Part shown: in pieces, positions 30,082 to 37,895 of the stretch
Numbering within the stretch: position 1 is the first letter of the stretch
Layout: the number at the start of each line of letters is the position of its first letter
Assembly (NCBI GenBank): GCA_023662875.1
Contig: JAMPIG010000028.1
Coordinates: 1-37,895, forward strand
From: Roseburia sp.
Lineage (GTDB): Bacteria > Bacillota > Clostridia > Lachnospirales > Lachnospiraceae
Direction of reading: 5' to 3'
Length of the DNA: 37,895 bases
Translations under genes and position numbers: made by a program
Notes under the pieces: model-generated
Seen by the model: only the letters and a program-made list of their open reading frames with translations
The model's database searches: none
What the model was told of the DNA's origin: nothing

Positions 30082-32909
30082 AACGCCGCCAGCATCCGAT
30101 CCAGGCCGTCCAGCTGCTCTTCGTTCATCCTGCCGCCGAACTTCTCCGCCAGCTCCCGCATGGATAGTCCCTTATATTGCTCCGGAATCTGATCCAGAGG
30201 AATCATCCGGGACAATTTCTCCGCCAGCTTTTTGTTTCCCAGAAGCTCCCGCAGTGGAGTGCGGGTGCTGTAGCTTCTTTTCAGGGGCTCGTCCGTCTCG
30301 TAAGAGACGCTGTAGGTTCCGGGCTCCAGATAACAGATTCCCTCCCGCACATCCGCGAACATCGGATTCCCCTTGTCCGTAAAGGTCTCCGCCTTCGCAT
30401 GGGGCAGCCTCAGAGTCGCGCTGCAGCCGAAGGGTACGGTGACGCTGAGCTCTACGTGGGAGGGATCCGTCAGCCTCCAGGCGCTCTTATACAGGCCGGA
30501 GGGAGAGTCGTATTCCGCCTCCATACTGCGAAGCTCCCAGTTGAGCAGCGGCTCGAAGGAAACCCTGGTAAAGCCCGGCGCTTCGTCTACGGAATTGATT
30601 CCCGCGCTGTGGCGGAACATCCACTCCTCCACCGAGCCGTAGGAATAATGGTTCATGCTGTTCATGCCGATCCCGGAGATCGTCCCGTCGGAGAGGAGGC
30701 TGTTCCAGCGCTCCCAGACCGTCGTCGCCCCCAGCTTCACCTCGTTGAGCCAGCCCGGGTACTCCTCGTTCAGCAAAAGCTCGTAAGCCAGCTTGTCGAA
30801 GCCGTTCTCCGTGAGCACGTTGCAGAGAAGAGGCGTCCCCACAAAACCGGTTTGCAGCTTGTTATTATTCTCCTCGAAAAGCTTTTTCAGCTGCGCCTTC
30901 GTCAGCTCTATGTTTTCGGACAGACGGTATTTCAGGGTCAGGATCATCGCCGTCTGGGTCTTGATGCAGCAGCGGCCCGTCGCGCTGTAGTACTCCCGCT
31001 TTACAATCTCAAACTGCTCTTCCGACAGCTTTTTATACTTCTCCTCCTCTTCCCTCCGGCCCAGCACAGCCGCCGCCTTCGCGACGATCCCGGCGCTGGC
31101 CGCATAATAGATGTTGGCGATAAATTCCTCGTCGGTCGCCCCCAGGGTCTGCTCCGCGCCTCCCTTCGGATTGTCCAGCGCCAGCCAGTCCCCGTAGTGG
31201 AACACGTACCGCCAGCCGTGGTAATCGCCGTCCACCTCTGTAATATAATCCACCCAGGATCTCATGCTCTCAAACTGATCCTCCAGGATACTCCTGTCCC
31301 CGTAGAACAGATAGAGGTTCCAGGGGATGATACAGGAGGCGTCCCCCCAGACGCAGGCGCAGGATTCCACTCCGCAGGAGGGCACCACATCCGGCACCTT
31401 CCCGCCTAAGGCGCTCTGCTCCCGGGCCATGTCGTAGAGATACTTGGCGTAGAAGGCATAGGTATCCTTCAGGTAGGTCGCCGTCGGCGAAAAGACCTGG
31501 GCGTCCCCCGTCCAGCCCATGCGCTCGTCCCTCTGGGGGCAGTCCGTCGGCACGTCCACAAAGTTCCCCTGCAGGCCCCAGCGCACATTTTCGATAAAGC
31601 GGTTCACCAGCTCATGGCCCGTGCGGAGCCGCCCCTTCTCCTCGATCTCGCTGTAATAAGCCCAGCCGGTAAAGTCCTCCGGCTTCAGGTCGGAAACGCC
31701 CTCGATTTTGACGTAGCGATAGCCGTAAAAGGTAAAGTGCGGGATCAGCAGCTTCTCCTTCCCGTCGCTGATGTAATAGTACTCGGACTTTGCGGAGCGC
31801 AGGTTCGCGTTGTAGAAATTGCCCTGCTGCAGAATCTCTCCCGTCTGGATATGGATCACCGTCCCCGCGGGCTCATGTACCCGCAGGGCGAAAATTCCCG
31901 TAAATTCCTGGCCCATGTCAAAGACGGACTCTCCCGCCGGTGTTTTCAGCAGCTTCGCCGGGCGGAAGGTCTCCTGTACCGTCACCGGGAGGCTCATCCG
32001 ATCCGTCAGCTTCCCCTCCGGTGCCGGACAGAGCACGGCCTCCGTCACCGGGAGAGGCTCTAGGGTATCGTCCTGCCACTCGCCGTCGTATAAATTCGAG
32101 AAGGTAATATTGCTGCGCCGCACCTTCCAGGTCTTGTCTGTCCCGATGACCTGCGTCCTCCCGTCCGCGTAGGTCAGATGCAGCTCCGCGATCAGCTTCC
32201 ACTGATCGCCGTAAAAGCCGATGTCCTCTACCGCAGTGAACCCGAACCGGGCCTTGTACCAACCGTTCCCCAGCAGTACGGAGAGGGTTCCGCCCTCCTG
32301 CAGCAGCCCGGTCACGTCAAAGGTCTGGTACTGCACCCACTCCTTATAATCATTGCTGTAGGGCGTGAGATATTCCTTCCCGATCCGCTCCGCCTCGCCG
32401 CCCTTCCGGGTATAATACGCCTCGTAAAGCCCCAGGCCGCAGAGATACAGCCGGGCCTGCGCCACCTGTCCCTCCGGGGCGATCTCCTTCTCAAACCAGG
32501 GATGCCGCTTCTCGGAAACCACTCCCTTCGCCTCGTCCGACGGGCTGGTCTCCAAGGGCTGGCAGCTGATCCACCTGCCCGTCCAGGGCTCCTCCCGCTT
32601 CCCCGTCTCGAACCACTGCACCTCGCCGGAGGCTTCCTCCCCGGCGTCCGTGCGCACGGTCACATCCCAATAATAGCGGGTTCTCGGCCGCAGCGCCACC
32701 TCCGCCCGGTAAGCCAGGGAGCTGGCCTGGCTGTCAAATCCGGAGTCAAATAAAATTTCCTGAAGCTCCGGATCAGCCGCCACCCGGATCCTGGCCGCCT
32801 CCTGCTGCTTCCCTTTCGCCTCCGCTGCCTTCCAGGAAAAGACGCATCTCTCCATGCGAAACCCCAGCGGATTCCTCAAATGATTCACCTTTAAATCATA
32901 TAGTCTCAT
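30078..32909 (-). CDS. GH78 alpha-L-rhamnosidase, cytoplasmic
   Basis: A 943-residue enzyme that cuts terminal alpha-L-rhamnose from plant glycosides or rhamnogalacturonan fragments. It shows the family layout: N-terminal beta-sandwich domains (RYYWDVTVRTDAGEEASGEV, ARLYLCGLGLYEAYYTRKG), an (alpha/alpha)6 barrel with CPQRDERMGWTGDAQVF at about residue 462 (catalytic acid Glu and conserved Asp), and WNSLLSDGTISGIGMNSMNH, then a C-terminal sandwich. A C-terminal extension of about 60 residues (EKLSRMIPLDQIPEQYKGLS) is a helical tail found in some clostridial members. There is no signal peptide, so substrates must be imported. GGTAAGGAGG precedes the ATG. Confidence 0.93.
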   Translation of the reverse strand: MRLYDLKVNHLRNPLGFRMERCVFSWKAAEAKGKQQEAARIRVAADPELQEILFDSGFDSQASSLAYRAEVALRPRTRYYWDVTVRTDAGEEASGEVQWFETGKREEPWTGRWISCQPLETSPSDEAKGVVSEKRHPWFEKEIAPEGQVAQARLYLCGLGLYEAYYTRKGGEAERIGKEYLTPYSNDYKEWVQYQTFDVTGLLQEGGTLSVLLGNGWYKARFGFTAVEDIGFYGDQWKLIAELHLTYADGRTQVIGTDKTWKVRRSNITFSNLYDGEWQDDTLEPLPVTEAVLCPAPEGKLTDRMSLPVTVQETFRPAKLLKTPAGESVFDMGQEFTGIFALRVHEPAGTVIHIQTGEILQQGNFYNANLRSAKSEYYYISDGKEKLLIPHFTFYGYRYVKIEGVSDLKPEDFTGWAYYSEIEEKGRLRTGHELVNRFIENVRWGLQGNFVDVPTDCPQRDERMGWTGDAQVFSPTATYLKDTYAFYAKYLYDMAREQSALGGKVPDVVPSCGVESCACVWGDASCIIPWNLYLFYGDRSILEDQFESMRSWVDYITEVDGDYHGWRYVFHYGDWLALDNPKGGAEQTLGATDEEFIANIYYAASAGIVAKAAAVLGRREEEEKYKKLSEEQFEIVKREYYSATGRCCIKTQTAMILTLKYRLSENIELTKAQLKKLFEENNNKLQTGFVGTPLLCNVLTENGFDKLAYELLLNEEYPGWLNEVKLGATTVWERWNSLLSDGTISGIGMNSMNHYSYGSVEEWMFRHSAGINSVDEAPGFTRVSFEPLLNWELRSMEAEYDSPSGLYKSAWRLTDPSHVELSVTVPFGCSATLRLPHAKAETFTDKGNPMFADVREGICYLEPGTYSVSYETDEPLKRSYSTRTPLRELLGNKKLAEKLSRMIPLDQIPEQYKGLSMRELAEKFGGRMNEEQLDGLDRMLAAF

Positions 32910-33065
32910 AAATCCTCCTTACCGCAAACACGGCTTTTCTTTTTTTCCAGGCGACCCGTCTTCCAACAGACCGCCCGGTAAAATCCTGTTCTGTGGACTC
33001 CCTTCTGTCCGGCCTTGCAGCAAAGCTTCCGGTTCTGCTCCTCTGCGCCGGGCTCCGCCGCTCCT

Positions 33066-35330
33066 TTACGCCAGACTCTGCAGCATCCCCTCCAGCTGCT
33101 CCTCGGTCACACGACCGTAGGAAACCAGCGCCCCTAACGGCATCTCCATCATCATCGCCTGCATCATCTTACTCGTTCCCTCGCCCATATTCTGGGACAT
33201 CTCCGCCTCGTGCATCTCCTGAGAGCTATCGGCCTGGCCCATCAGACTGCCCAAAAGCGCCCGGCCCCTCTCTGTAGCGGCAAGATCCCCGATGGTGGAA
33301 AACCGGGTATACACTATCGGGATTTCGTCCTTGGAATCCACCTGTACCTCAGCGGCCAGGCGGATGTCCTCCGCGGAAGCGCCCGCCAGAATCTCATAGC
33401 TGCCGCTCTCCACAAACCAGTCGTGAACCCGCTCCTCGTAATAAGCGAAGGCCCTGCGATCCAGCTCAAAGCTTACTTCCTTCTCCTCCCCGGGCTCCAG
33501 GGCAACCTTGGCAAAGCCCTTCAGCTCCTTTATCGGGCGGATCATTCCGCTGCCCTTCGGTGCCACATAGAGCTGTACCGCTTCCTTTCCAGCCCTGGCT
33601 CCCGTATTTTTTACCTTCCAGGAAGCCCGCAGAACCTCCCCGTCGCCGAGGCGCTGGCTGCTCAGCTTCAGATCGCTGTAGGCAAATGTCGTATAGGACA
33701 GTCCGAATCCGAAGGGGAAGCGAACCGGCATCTTCTTTTTATCGTAATACCGATATCCCACAAAGAGATTCTCCCGATAGCTGACAATTCCGTTCTCCCC
33801 GGGAAAATTCAGGTAGGAGGGAGTATCCTCCAGCCTTAAAGGCCAGGTCTCCGCCAGCTTTCCGGAGGGGTTCCACTCTCCCGTCAGCAGCTTTACCGCC
33901 GCGCCGCCTACGGCGCTTCCGCCCAGGTGCATCAGCAGCACGCCCGCCACCTCGTCAAACCAGGGCAGCTCCATGGGCGAACCTCCGTGAAGCACGACGA
34001 TCGTATTCTTCTGTACCTTCGCCACTTCCCGAATCAGCTCGTTCTGGTTTTCCGGCATCGCCATATGCTCCCGGTCGCAGCCCTCCGTCTCAAAGCTCTC
34101 CGGCAGACCCGCGAAAATTACGGCGGCCTCCGCCTTCGCGGCAGCCTCTACCGCCTCCCGCAGCAGCTCCGGATCCGTCTCCTCCCCGGAAGGGTCGTAC
34201 CCCTTCGCATAGACCGCCTGCAGACCGGCCGTACACTCCAGCGCCCCCGCGGGATGCTTTTCGTTGATATGGCTGCTGCCCGCCCCCTGATACCTGGGCT
34301 TTCCCGCGAAGCTGCCGATGAAGGCCAGCTTCCTCTCCCGGCCCAGCGGCAACACCCCTTCATTCTTTAACAGGACAGCGCATTCTCCCGCAAATTCTTC
34401 CGCCCTCTTCCGCGCCTTGGCCCGGTCGAAGACCGCGTCCTCCTTCTGGTTCTCCAGGGCCGCCTTCACGAACCGCAGCTGATTCCGCACGGCCTGATCC
34501 AGCTCCTCCATCGTCAGCGTGCCGTCCTCCAGCGCCTTCAGGATCGGCTCCGTCCTGCCCTCGCGGCTGCCCGGCATCTCCAGATCCACCCCGGCCTGAA
34601 TTCCCTGCGGCCTTCTCTTGGTAGCGCCCCAGTCCGTCACCACAAAGCCATCAAAGCCCCATTCCTTCCGCAGGATATCGTTCAGCAGCTCCCCGTTCTC
34701 CGAGCAGAATACCCCGTTGATCGCGTTGTAGGCGCACATGATGCTGCGGGTATGCCCTTCCTTTACCGCCGCCTCGAAGGCGGGAAGATAAATTTCGCGC
34801 AGGGTTCTCTCCTCTACCTGGGAGCTTCCCGACATCCTCCTTGTCTCCTGGTTATTCGCGGCGAAATGCTTGACGCAGGCCGCTACCCCCTGGCCCTGCA
34901 GCCCCCGGATATAAGCGGCGGCCAGCTTCCCCGCCAGATAGGGATCCTCGCTGAAATACTCGAAGTTCCTGCCGCAGAGAGGGCTTCTCTTGATATTGAC
35001 GCCCGGCCCCAGCAGCATCGCCACATGCTCCGCCTGGCATTCCTGCCCCAGCAGCTCTCCTAACTGCTCCAGGAGCTCCCGGTCAAAGGAAGCCGCGAAG
35101 GCGGAGGAGGTCGGATAACACACCGTCTCGATACTCTCGTTGATTCCCAGATGATCCCCCTCTCCGACCTGCTTCCGAAGTCCGTTGGGGCCGTCGCACA
35201 TCATAACGCCGGGGATCCCCAGCCTCTCGTTATCCTGGGTATACCAGAAGTCCCGCCCGGAACACATCTGCGCCTTCTCCTCCGTCGTCATTTCCCTTAA
35301 AACCTGCTCCACATCGAATGTTGCCTTCAT
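33066..35330 (-). CDS. GH3 beta-glycosidase, cytoplasmic
   Basis: A 754-residue glycoside hydrolase family 3 enzyme. The N-terminal barrel has PGVMMCDGPNGLRKQ and the nucleophile Asp in GFVVTDWGAT (about residue 231), preceded by HFAANNQETRRMSGSS. The second domain and fibronectin-like third domain follow (PFGFGLSYTTFAYSDLKLS). The last 80 residues form a Met-rich helical tail (SKMMQAMMMEMPLGALVSYG) also seen in clostridial beta-glucosidases. There is no signal peptide. GAGCGGAC precedes the ATG at 35330. Transcribed toward the rhamnosidase gene 157 bases away, it could remove beta-glucosyl or beta-xylosyl units after the rhamnosidase has acted. Exact specificity is unknown. Confidence 0.94.
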   Translation of the reverse strand: MKATFDVEQVLREMTTEEKAQMCSGRDFWYTQDNERLGIPGVMMCDGPNGLRKQVGEGDHLGINESIETVCYPTSSAFAASFDRELLEQLGELLGQECQAEHVAMLLGPGVNIKRSPLCGRNFEYFSEDPYLAGKLAAAYIRGLQGQGVAACVKHFAANNQETRRMSGSSQVEERTLREIYLPAFEAAVKEGHTRSIMCAYNAINGVFCSENGELLNDILRKEWGFDGFVVTDWGATKRRPQGIQAGVDLEMPGSREGRTEPILKALEDGTLTMEELDQAVRNQLRFVKAALENQKEDAVFDRAKARKRAEEFAGECAVLLKNEGVLPLGRERKLAFIGSFAGKPRYQGAGSSHINEKHPAGALECTAGLQAVYAKGYDPSGEETDPELLREAVEAAAKAEAAVIFAGLPESFETEGCDREHMAMPENQNELIREVAKVQKNTIVVLHGGSPMELPWFDEVAGVLLMHLGGSAVGGAAVKLLTGEWNPSGKLAETWPLRLEDTPSYLNFPGENGIVSYRENLFVGYRYYDKKKMPVRFPFGFGLSYTTFAYSDLKLSSQRLGDGEVLRASWKVKNTGARAGKEAVQLYVAPKGSGMIRPIKELKGFAKVALEPGEEKEVSFELDRRAFAYYEERVHDWFVESGSYEILAGASAEDIRLAAEVQVDSKDEIPIVYTRFSTIGDLAATERGRALLGSLMGQADSSQEMHEAEMSQNMGEGTSKMMQAMMMEMPLGALVSYGRVTEEQLEGMLQSLA

Positions 35331-35511
35331 AGTCCGCTCCTTTCATTTTTCCGCATTCTTTGTTTTCTTTGCTTTCTCCTATAACCTTCTATTTTTCGTT
35401 TTCCCGGATTCTGTCCTTTACTTATGGAAAACGCAATCTCCCTGAAATTTTCTTCTTATTCCCTGCTTCTTCCGAATTCCGCTTCACTCACAGACAAGCT
35501 CTCCTCCGCTC

Positions 35512-35563
35512 ATAACCGGTTTTCGTCAGCCAAGAAAACCTCAACCAGGATACGCTCATTATA
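35512..35563 (-). promoter_or_regulatory. Possible promoter and LacI-like site before the GH3 gene
   Basis: A TATAAT (35563-35558) on the minus strand has only a poor -35. About 35 bases downstream AAAACCGGTTAT (35523-35512) is a palindrome centred on CG. The rest of the gap 35331-35623 shows no gene. Confidence 0.3.
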
Positions 35564-35623
35564 AAGTCTTTTCTTCGTCGAAAATATCACAATTCCGACC
35601 CATCTTACCGGAAATCCGCCGCG

Positions 35624-36211
35624 TTAATATTCCTTCCCCCTGGAGCCGCCGACCAGAAACAGCTCCGCGTTGGGATTATACTCCCGAACGATAATCCGCC
35701 TCATCTCCTCCGGGCTTTCCCGGCACCCCCGCTTAATCCACCGCCGAATGACCGCCGAAAGCCCTTCGCAGAAAAAGGTCTGATGATAAAAGAGCTCTTC
35801 CTCCGATTCAAAGCCCATCACCTTCATCACCTCGTCCACCCGCTCCTGCAGCTCAAGCGGAAGATGATCGTATCCCAGATCCAGACTGCCGCCCGCCTCC
35901 AGATACGTCATGAAAAAAGCCTTCTGGCCCCGGATCATCTCAAACAGCCGCAGAAAACCATCCGCAGAAACCCCCTCTTCGCCCTGCATAAAGAAGCTCA
36001 TAATCCTCCCATACATTTCCCCGACCAGCTTCTCCATCAGATCCGCCACATCCCGGTAATGCACATAAAAGGTGGTGCGGTGAATCTCCGCCCTCCCGCA
36101 GATTTCACTGACCGAAATCCTGCTGATCTCCTTCTCCTTCAAAAGCTCCAGAAAGACCCCCTTGATTTTCTGCTCCGTCTGCACCGCCCGCTGATTTCCC
36201 TTCGTATTCAA
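35624..36211 (-). CDS. TetR family repressor, probable regulator of the MATE pump
   Basis: A 195-residue TetR/AcrR-type protein. The helix-turn-helix is ISVSEICGRAEIHRTTFYVH followed by YRDVADLMEKL. The ligand-binding half is less conserved, with FFMTYLEAGGSLDLGY and FFCEGLSAVIRRWIKRGCRE of the clostridial TetR C-terminal type. AGGAGGTGCGGCC stands eight bases before a TTG at 36211, the best start (Leu codon read as Met); an ATG farther upstream at 36262 has no site. It is divergent from the MATE gene and shares a 250-base control region with paired ACACxTGT sites, so repression of the pump and of itself is likely. Confidence 0.9.
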   Translation of the reverse strand: MNTKGNQRAVQTEQKIKGVFLELLKEKEISRISVSEICGRAEIHRTTFYVHYRDVADLMEKLVGEMYGRIMSFFMQGEEGVSADGFLRLFEMIRGQKAFFMTYLEAGGSLDLGYDHLPLELQERVDEVMKVMGFESEEELFYHQTFFCEGLSAVIRRWIKRGCRESPEEMRRIIVREYNPNAELFLVGGSRGKEY

Positions 36212-36256
36212 GGCCGCACCTCCTGTCCCGGTTTTTTCAAAGCTTCCATTAATTCT

Positions 36257-36307
36257 ACACATGTTTATAAATTGACGGTTGTTTTCGACACCTGTCTATA
36301 TTATAAT
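36257..36307 (+). promoter_or_regulatory. MATE promoter with paired candidate TetR operators
   Basis: TTGTTT (36279-36284), 17 bases, TATAAT (36302-36307). ACACATGTTTATA (36257-36269) and ACACCTGTCTATA (36288-36300) are 11-of-13 direct repeats exactly 31 bp apart; each has a small dyad (ACATGT and GACA-CC-TGTC). The second lies in the spacer of the promoter, where a repressor would block polymerase. Confidence 0.55.
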
Positions 36308-36458
36308 AGAATTAACTGCAGAATACAAGCGACAAACAAAAGATTTTGCAGTTCGCGGGACTTTTATAGTCAGGAATCGAAGCGATTGCGAAAACAGCCG
36401 GAAATACGGAAAACAGAATCGGCTTTTGCTTATGAAAAAAGAAAGGAAGGAAATCTCT

Positions 36459-37793
36459 ATGAATAAGAATCAGGAAATGCTGGAAAACGCCTCTTACGGA
36501 AAATTACTGCTGAACCTCAGCCTGCCCGCCGTCGTCATCATGCTGGTGATGATCCTCTATAATATGGCGGATACCTTCTTCATCGGCCAGACCGGCGATC
36601 CGGGAAAAATCGCCGCCATCTCCCTCTGCAGCCCGGTCTTTTCCATCCTCTCCGGGCTGGGGACGCTCCTGGGCAGCGGCGGCTGCACCGCCATCTCCCT
36701 CGCGCTGGGGAAAAAGGATCTGAATAAGGTAAAGCAGTACTCTTCCTTCTGCTGCTATACGGCCCTTGCGATTGGCCTGGTCTTTCTGGTTGTCGTAAAC
36801 CTGACGGTCTACCCGATCTGCCGCGCCCTGGGCGCGGACGCAGACACCATGGCGGACACGGCGGCTTATCTGCGGATCATCGCCTTCGGCGCTCCCTTCA
36901 TCCTGTTTAACAATGTGTTTGCCAACGTAATCCGCTCCGACGGGGCCGCGAAGGAATCCATGATTACCAACTGCCTCGGCACAGTGACGAATATCCTGCT
37001 GGACGCCCTCTTTATCCTGGTTTTCTCCTGGGATGTGGCGGGCGCGGCTGTCGCTACAGTCCTGGGAAACTGCGTCAGCTGCGTATACCTCCTGTACTAT
37101 GTCTGCCGGAAGCAGCCTGCCCTGTCTCTCTCTCCGAAGCTGCTGACCCCGCGCCCCGAGATCTCCTGGACAGTCGTCTCCCTGGGACTTCCCATGGCCT
37201 TCAGCACCCTGCTCAACAGCGTCTCCCACATTATCGCAAACCGCATGGTCATCCGCTACGGCTCCGTCGCGCTGGCGGCCCAGGGCGTGTCCGGCAAGAT
37301 CGGCATGATCATCACGATGCTGGCGATGGGAATCTGCATGGGGCTTCAGCCCGCTATCTCCTACAACTACAGCGCCGGCAATCAGGCCCGCCTGAAAAAG
37401 ATCCTGCGCAGCACCGCCCTCTTTACCGCAGGCGTCGGCACCGTTCTCTCCGTGCTCTGCTTTTTCGCCAGGAATTTTATCATTGCCGCCTTTATCGACA
37501 ACGCGGAGGTCATCGCCTACGGCCAGATCTTTGTCTTCGCCTCTATTGTGATCGGACCCTTTTACGGCATATACCAGCTCTGCCAGACCTTCCTGCAGTC
37601 CACCGGGAAAGCCTCCTACGCCACCTTCGTCGCGCTGCTTGACAAGGGGCTCTTTTACCTGCCCATTCTCTTTCTCCTGAGCCGCCTCTTCGGCCTCTAC
37701 GGCATCATCTTCACCGGAGCCGTAACGCTGGCCTTCTCCCTGGCCGCCGGTATCCTGTTCAGCCTGCTCTGGAGCCGGAAGATTTCCGCCTGA
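36459..37793 (+). CDS. MATE family efflux transporter
   Basis: A 444-residue membrane protein with twelve predicted helices in two bundles of six. It opens YGKLLLNLSLPAVVIMLVMI, then YNMADTFFIGQTG with the conserved Asp-Thr-Phe-Phe-Ile, and SGLGTLLGSGGCTAISLALG. The second bundle has MGICMGLQPAISYNYSAGNQ. Such pumps export cationic drugs or metabolites in exchange for Na+ or H+. GGAAGG before the ATG at 36459 gives the start; the open frame runs on upstream to 36279 without a good site. It is divergent from the TetR gene. Confidence 0.94.
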   Translation: MNKNQEMLENASYGKLLLNLSLPAVVIMLVMILYNMADTFFIGQTGDPGKIAAISLCSPVFSILSGLGTLLGSGGCTAISLALGKKDLNKVKQYSSFCCYTALAIGLVFLVVVNLTVYPICRALGADADTMADTAAYLRIIAFGAPFILFNNVFANVIRSDGAAKESMITNCLGTVTNILLDALFILVFSWDVAGAAVATVLGNCVSCVYLLYYVCRKQPALSLSPKLLTPRPEISWTVVSLGLPMAFSTLLNSVSHIIANRMVIRYGSVALAAQGVSGKIGMIITMLAMGICMGLQPAISYNYSAGNQARLKKILRSTALFTAGVGTVLSVLCFFARNFIIAAFIDNAEVIAYGQIFVFASIVIGPFYGIYQLCQTFLQSTGKASYATFVALLDKGLFYLPILFLLSRLFGLYGIIFTGAVTLAFSLAAGILFSLLWSRKISA

Positions 37794-37814
37794 GCGGAAT
37801 ATTTTTAATGCCTG

Positions 37815-37844
37815 TTGCGGCATCTGGCGGCAATGTGGTATAAT
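37815..37844 (+). promoter_or_regulatory. Promoter leaving the window, extended -10
   Basis: TTGCGG (37815-37820), 18 bases, TGG-TATAAT (37839-37844, extended -10). Its gene lies beyond the right edge. No terminator was seen between it and the MATE stop. Confidence 0.65.
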
Positions 37845-37895
37845 GTCCTTATTCAGGGCAGGAAACGGCCGAATGGCCATCCATACCGTGATTGC

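Noticed and set aside
36504-37880. 458-codon minus-strand frame opposite the MATE gene
   Set aside because: Asp/Gly-rich shadow of a well-defined transporter on the other strand.
1-37895. tRNA, rRNA or known riboswitch
   Set aside because: No tRNA-like cloverleaf, rRNA segment or familiar riboswitch core was noticed by eye; a covariance-model scan was not possible.

Overview
The window looks like chromosome of a GC-rich gut-type clostridium, most probably a Lachnospiraceae member. This is inferred from gene content: many solo carbohydrate-active enzymes with LacI regulators, a DUF6033-like protein beside a FliD-like protein, strong AGGAGG ribosome binding sites, and several small proteins of a kind common in that family. 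No rRNA, tRNA or CRISPR array was seen.

Layout. (1) 1-1160: a signal-less pectinesterase and a terminator. (2) 1157-3600: an AT-richer accessory patch with decayed small genes, a PD-(D/E)XK nuclease-like protein, and a small protein with a broken GNAT acetyltransferase that resemble a toxin-antitoxin pair. (3) 3635-6224: three minus-strand Lachnospiraceae-type proteins with a 19-bp minisatellite between two of them. (4) 6300-8780: a nitroreductase, an orphan LytTR response regulator with its own likely binding site and a terminator in its leader, two arrays of short palindromes, and a 120-bp tandem repeat in the leader of a LacI-type regulator. (5) 8781-14155: that regulator faces a sugar ABC transporter operon (binding protein, two permeases, HAD phosphatase). 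The operon promoter carries a LacI-type operator. (6) 14279-17244: an EamA transporter, a RhuM-family gene followed by the first codons of an hsdM-like gene, and a small P-loop kinase. (7) 17269-20818: a WG-repeat membrane protein, a conserved small protein and DegV. (8) 20968-27577: a minus-strand block of aldose-isomerase-like enzyme, split transketolase, FGGY kinase and a GH-A-type glycosidase. (9) 27800-28933: a kinase-fold protein behind a third palindrome array, and a coiled-coil protein. (10) 29065-35330: a LacI regulator with convergent GH78 alpha-L-rhamnosidase and GH3 beta-glycosidase. (11) 35624-37895: a divergent TetR / MATE efflux pair and a promoter leaving the window.

How the genes may work together. 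The isomerase, kinase and two transketolase halves form a complete aldose to ketose to ketose-phosphate to transketolase route, with no aldolase or epimerase. That matches the logic of the published non-oxidative D-apiose pathway. Nearby glycosidases (GH78, GH3, the DUF5060-type enzyme) and the pectinesterase all lack signal peptides, which suggests imported plant oligosaccharides or glycosides are dismantled in the cytoplasm. The substrate is an inference and has not been shown. The other main point of interest is the amount of structured non-coding DNA: palindrome arrays at three sites, mini-hairpin-rich tandem repeats in a leader, and an attenuator-like terminator.
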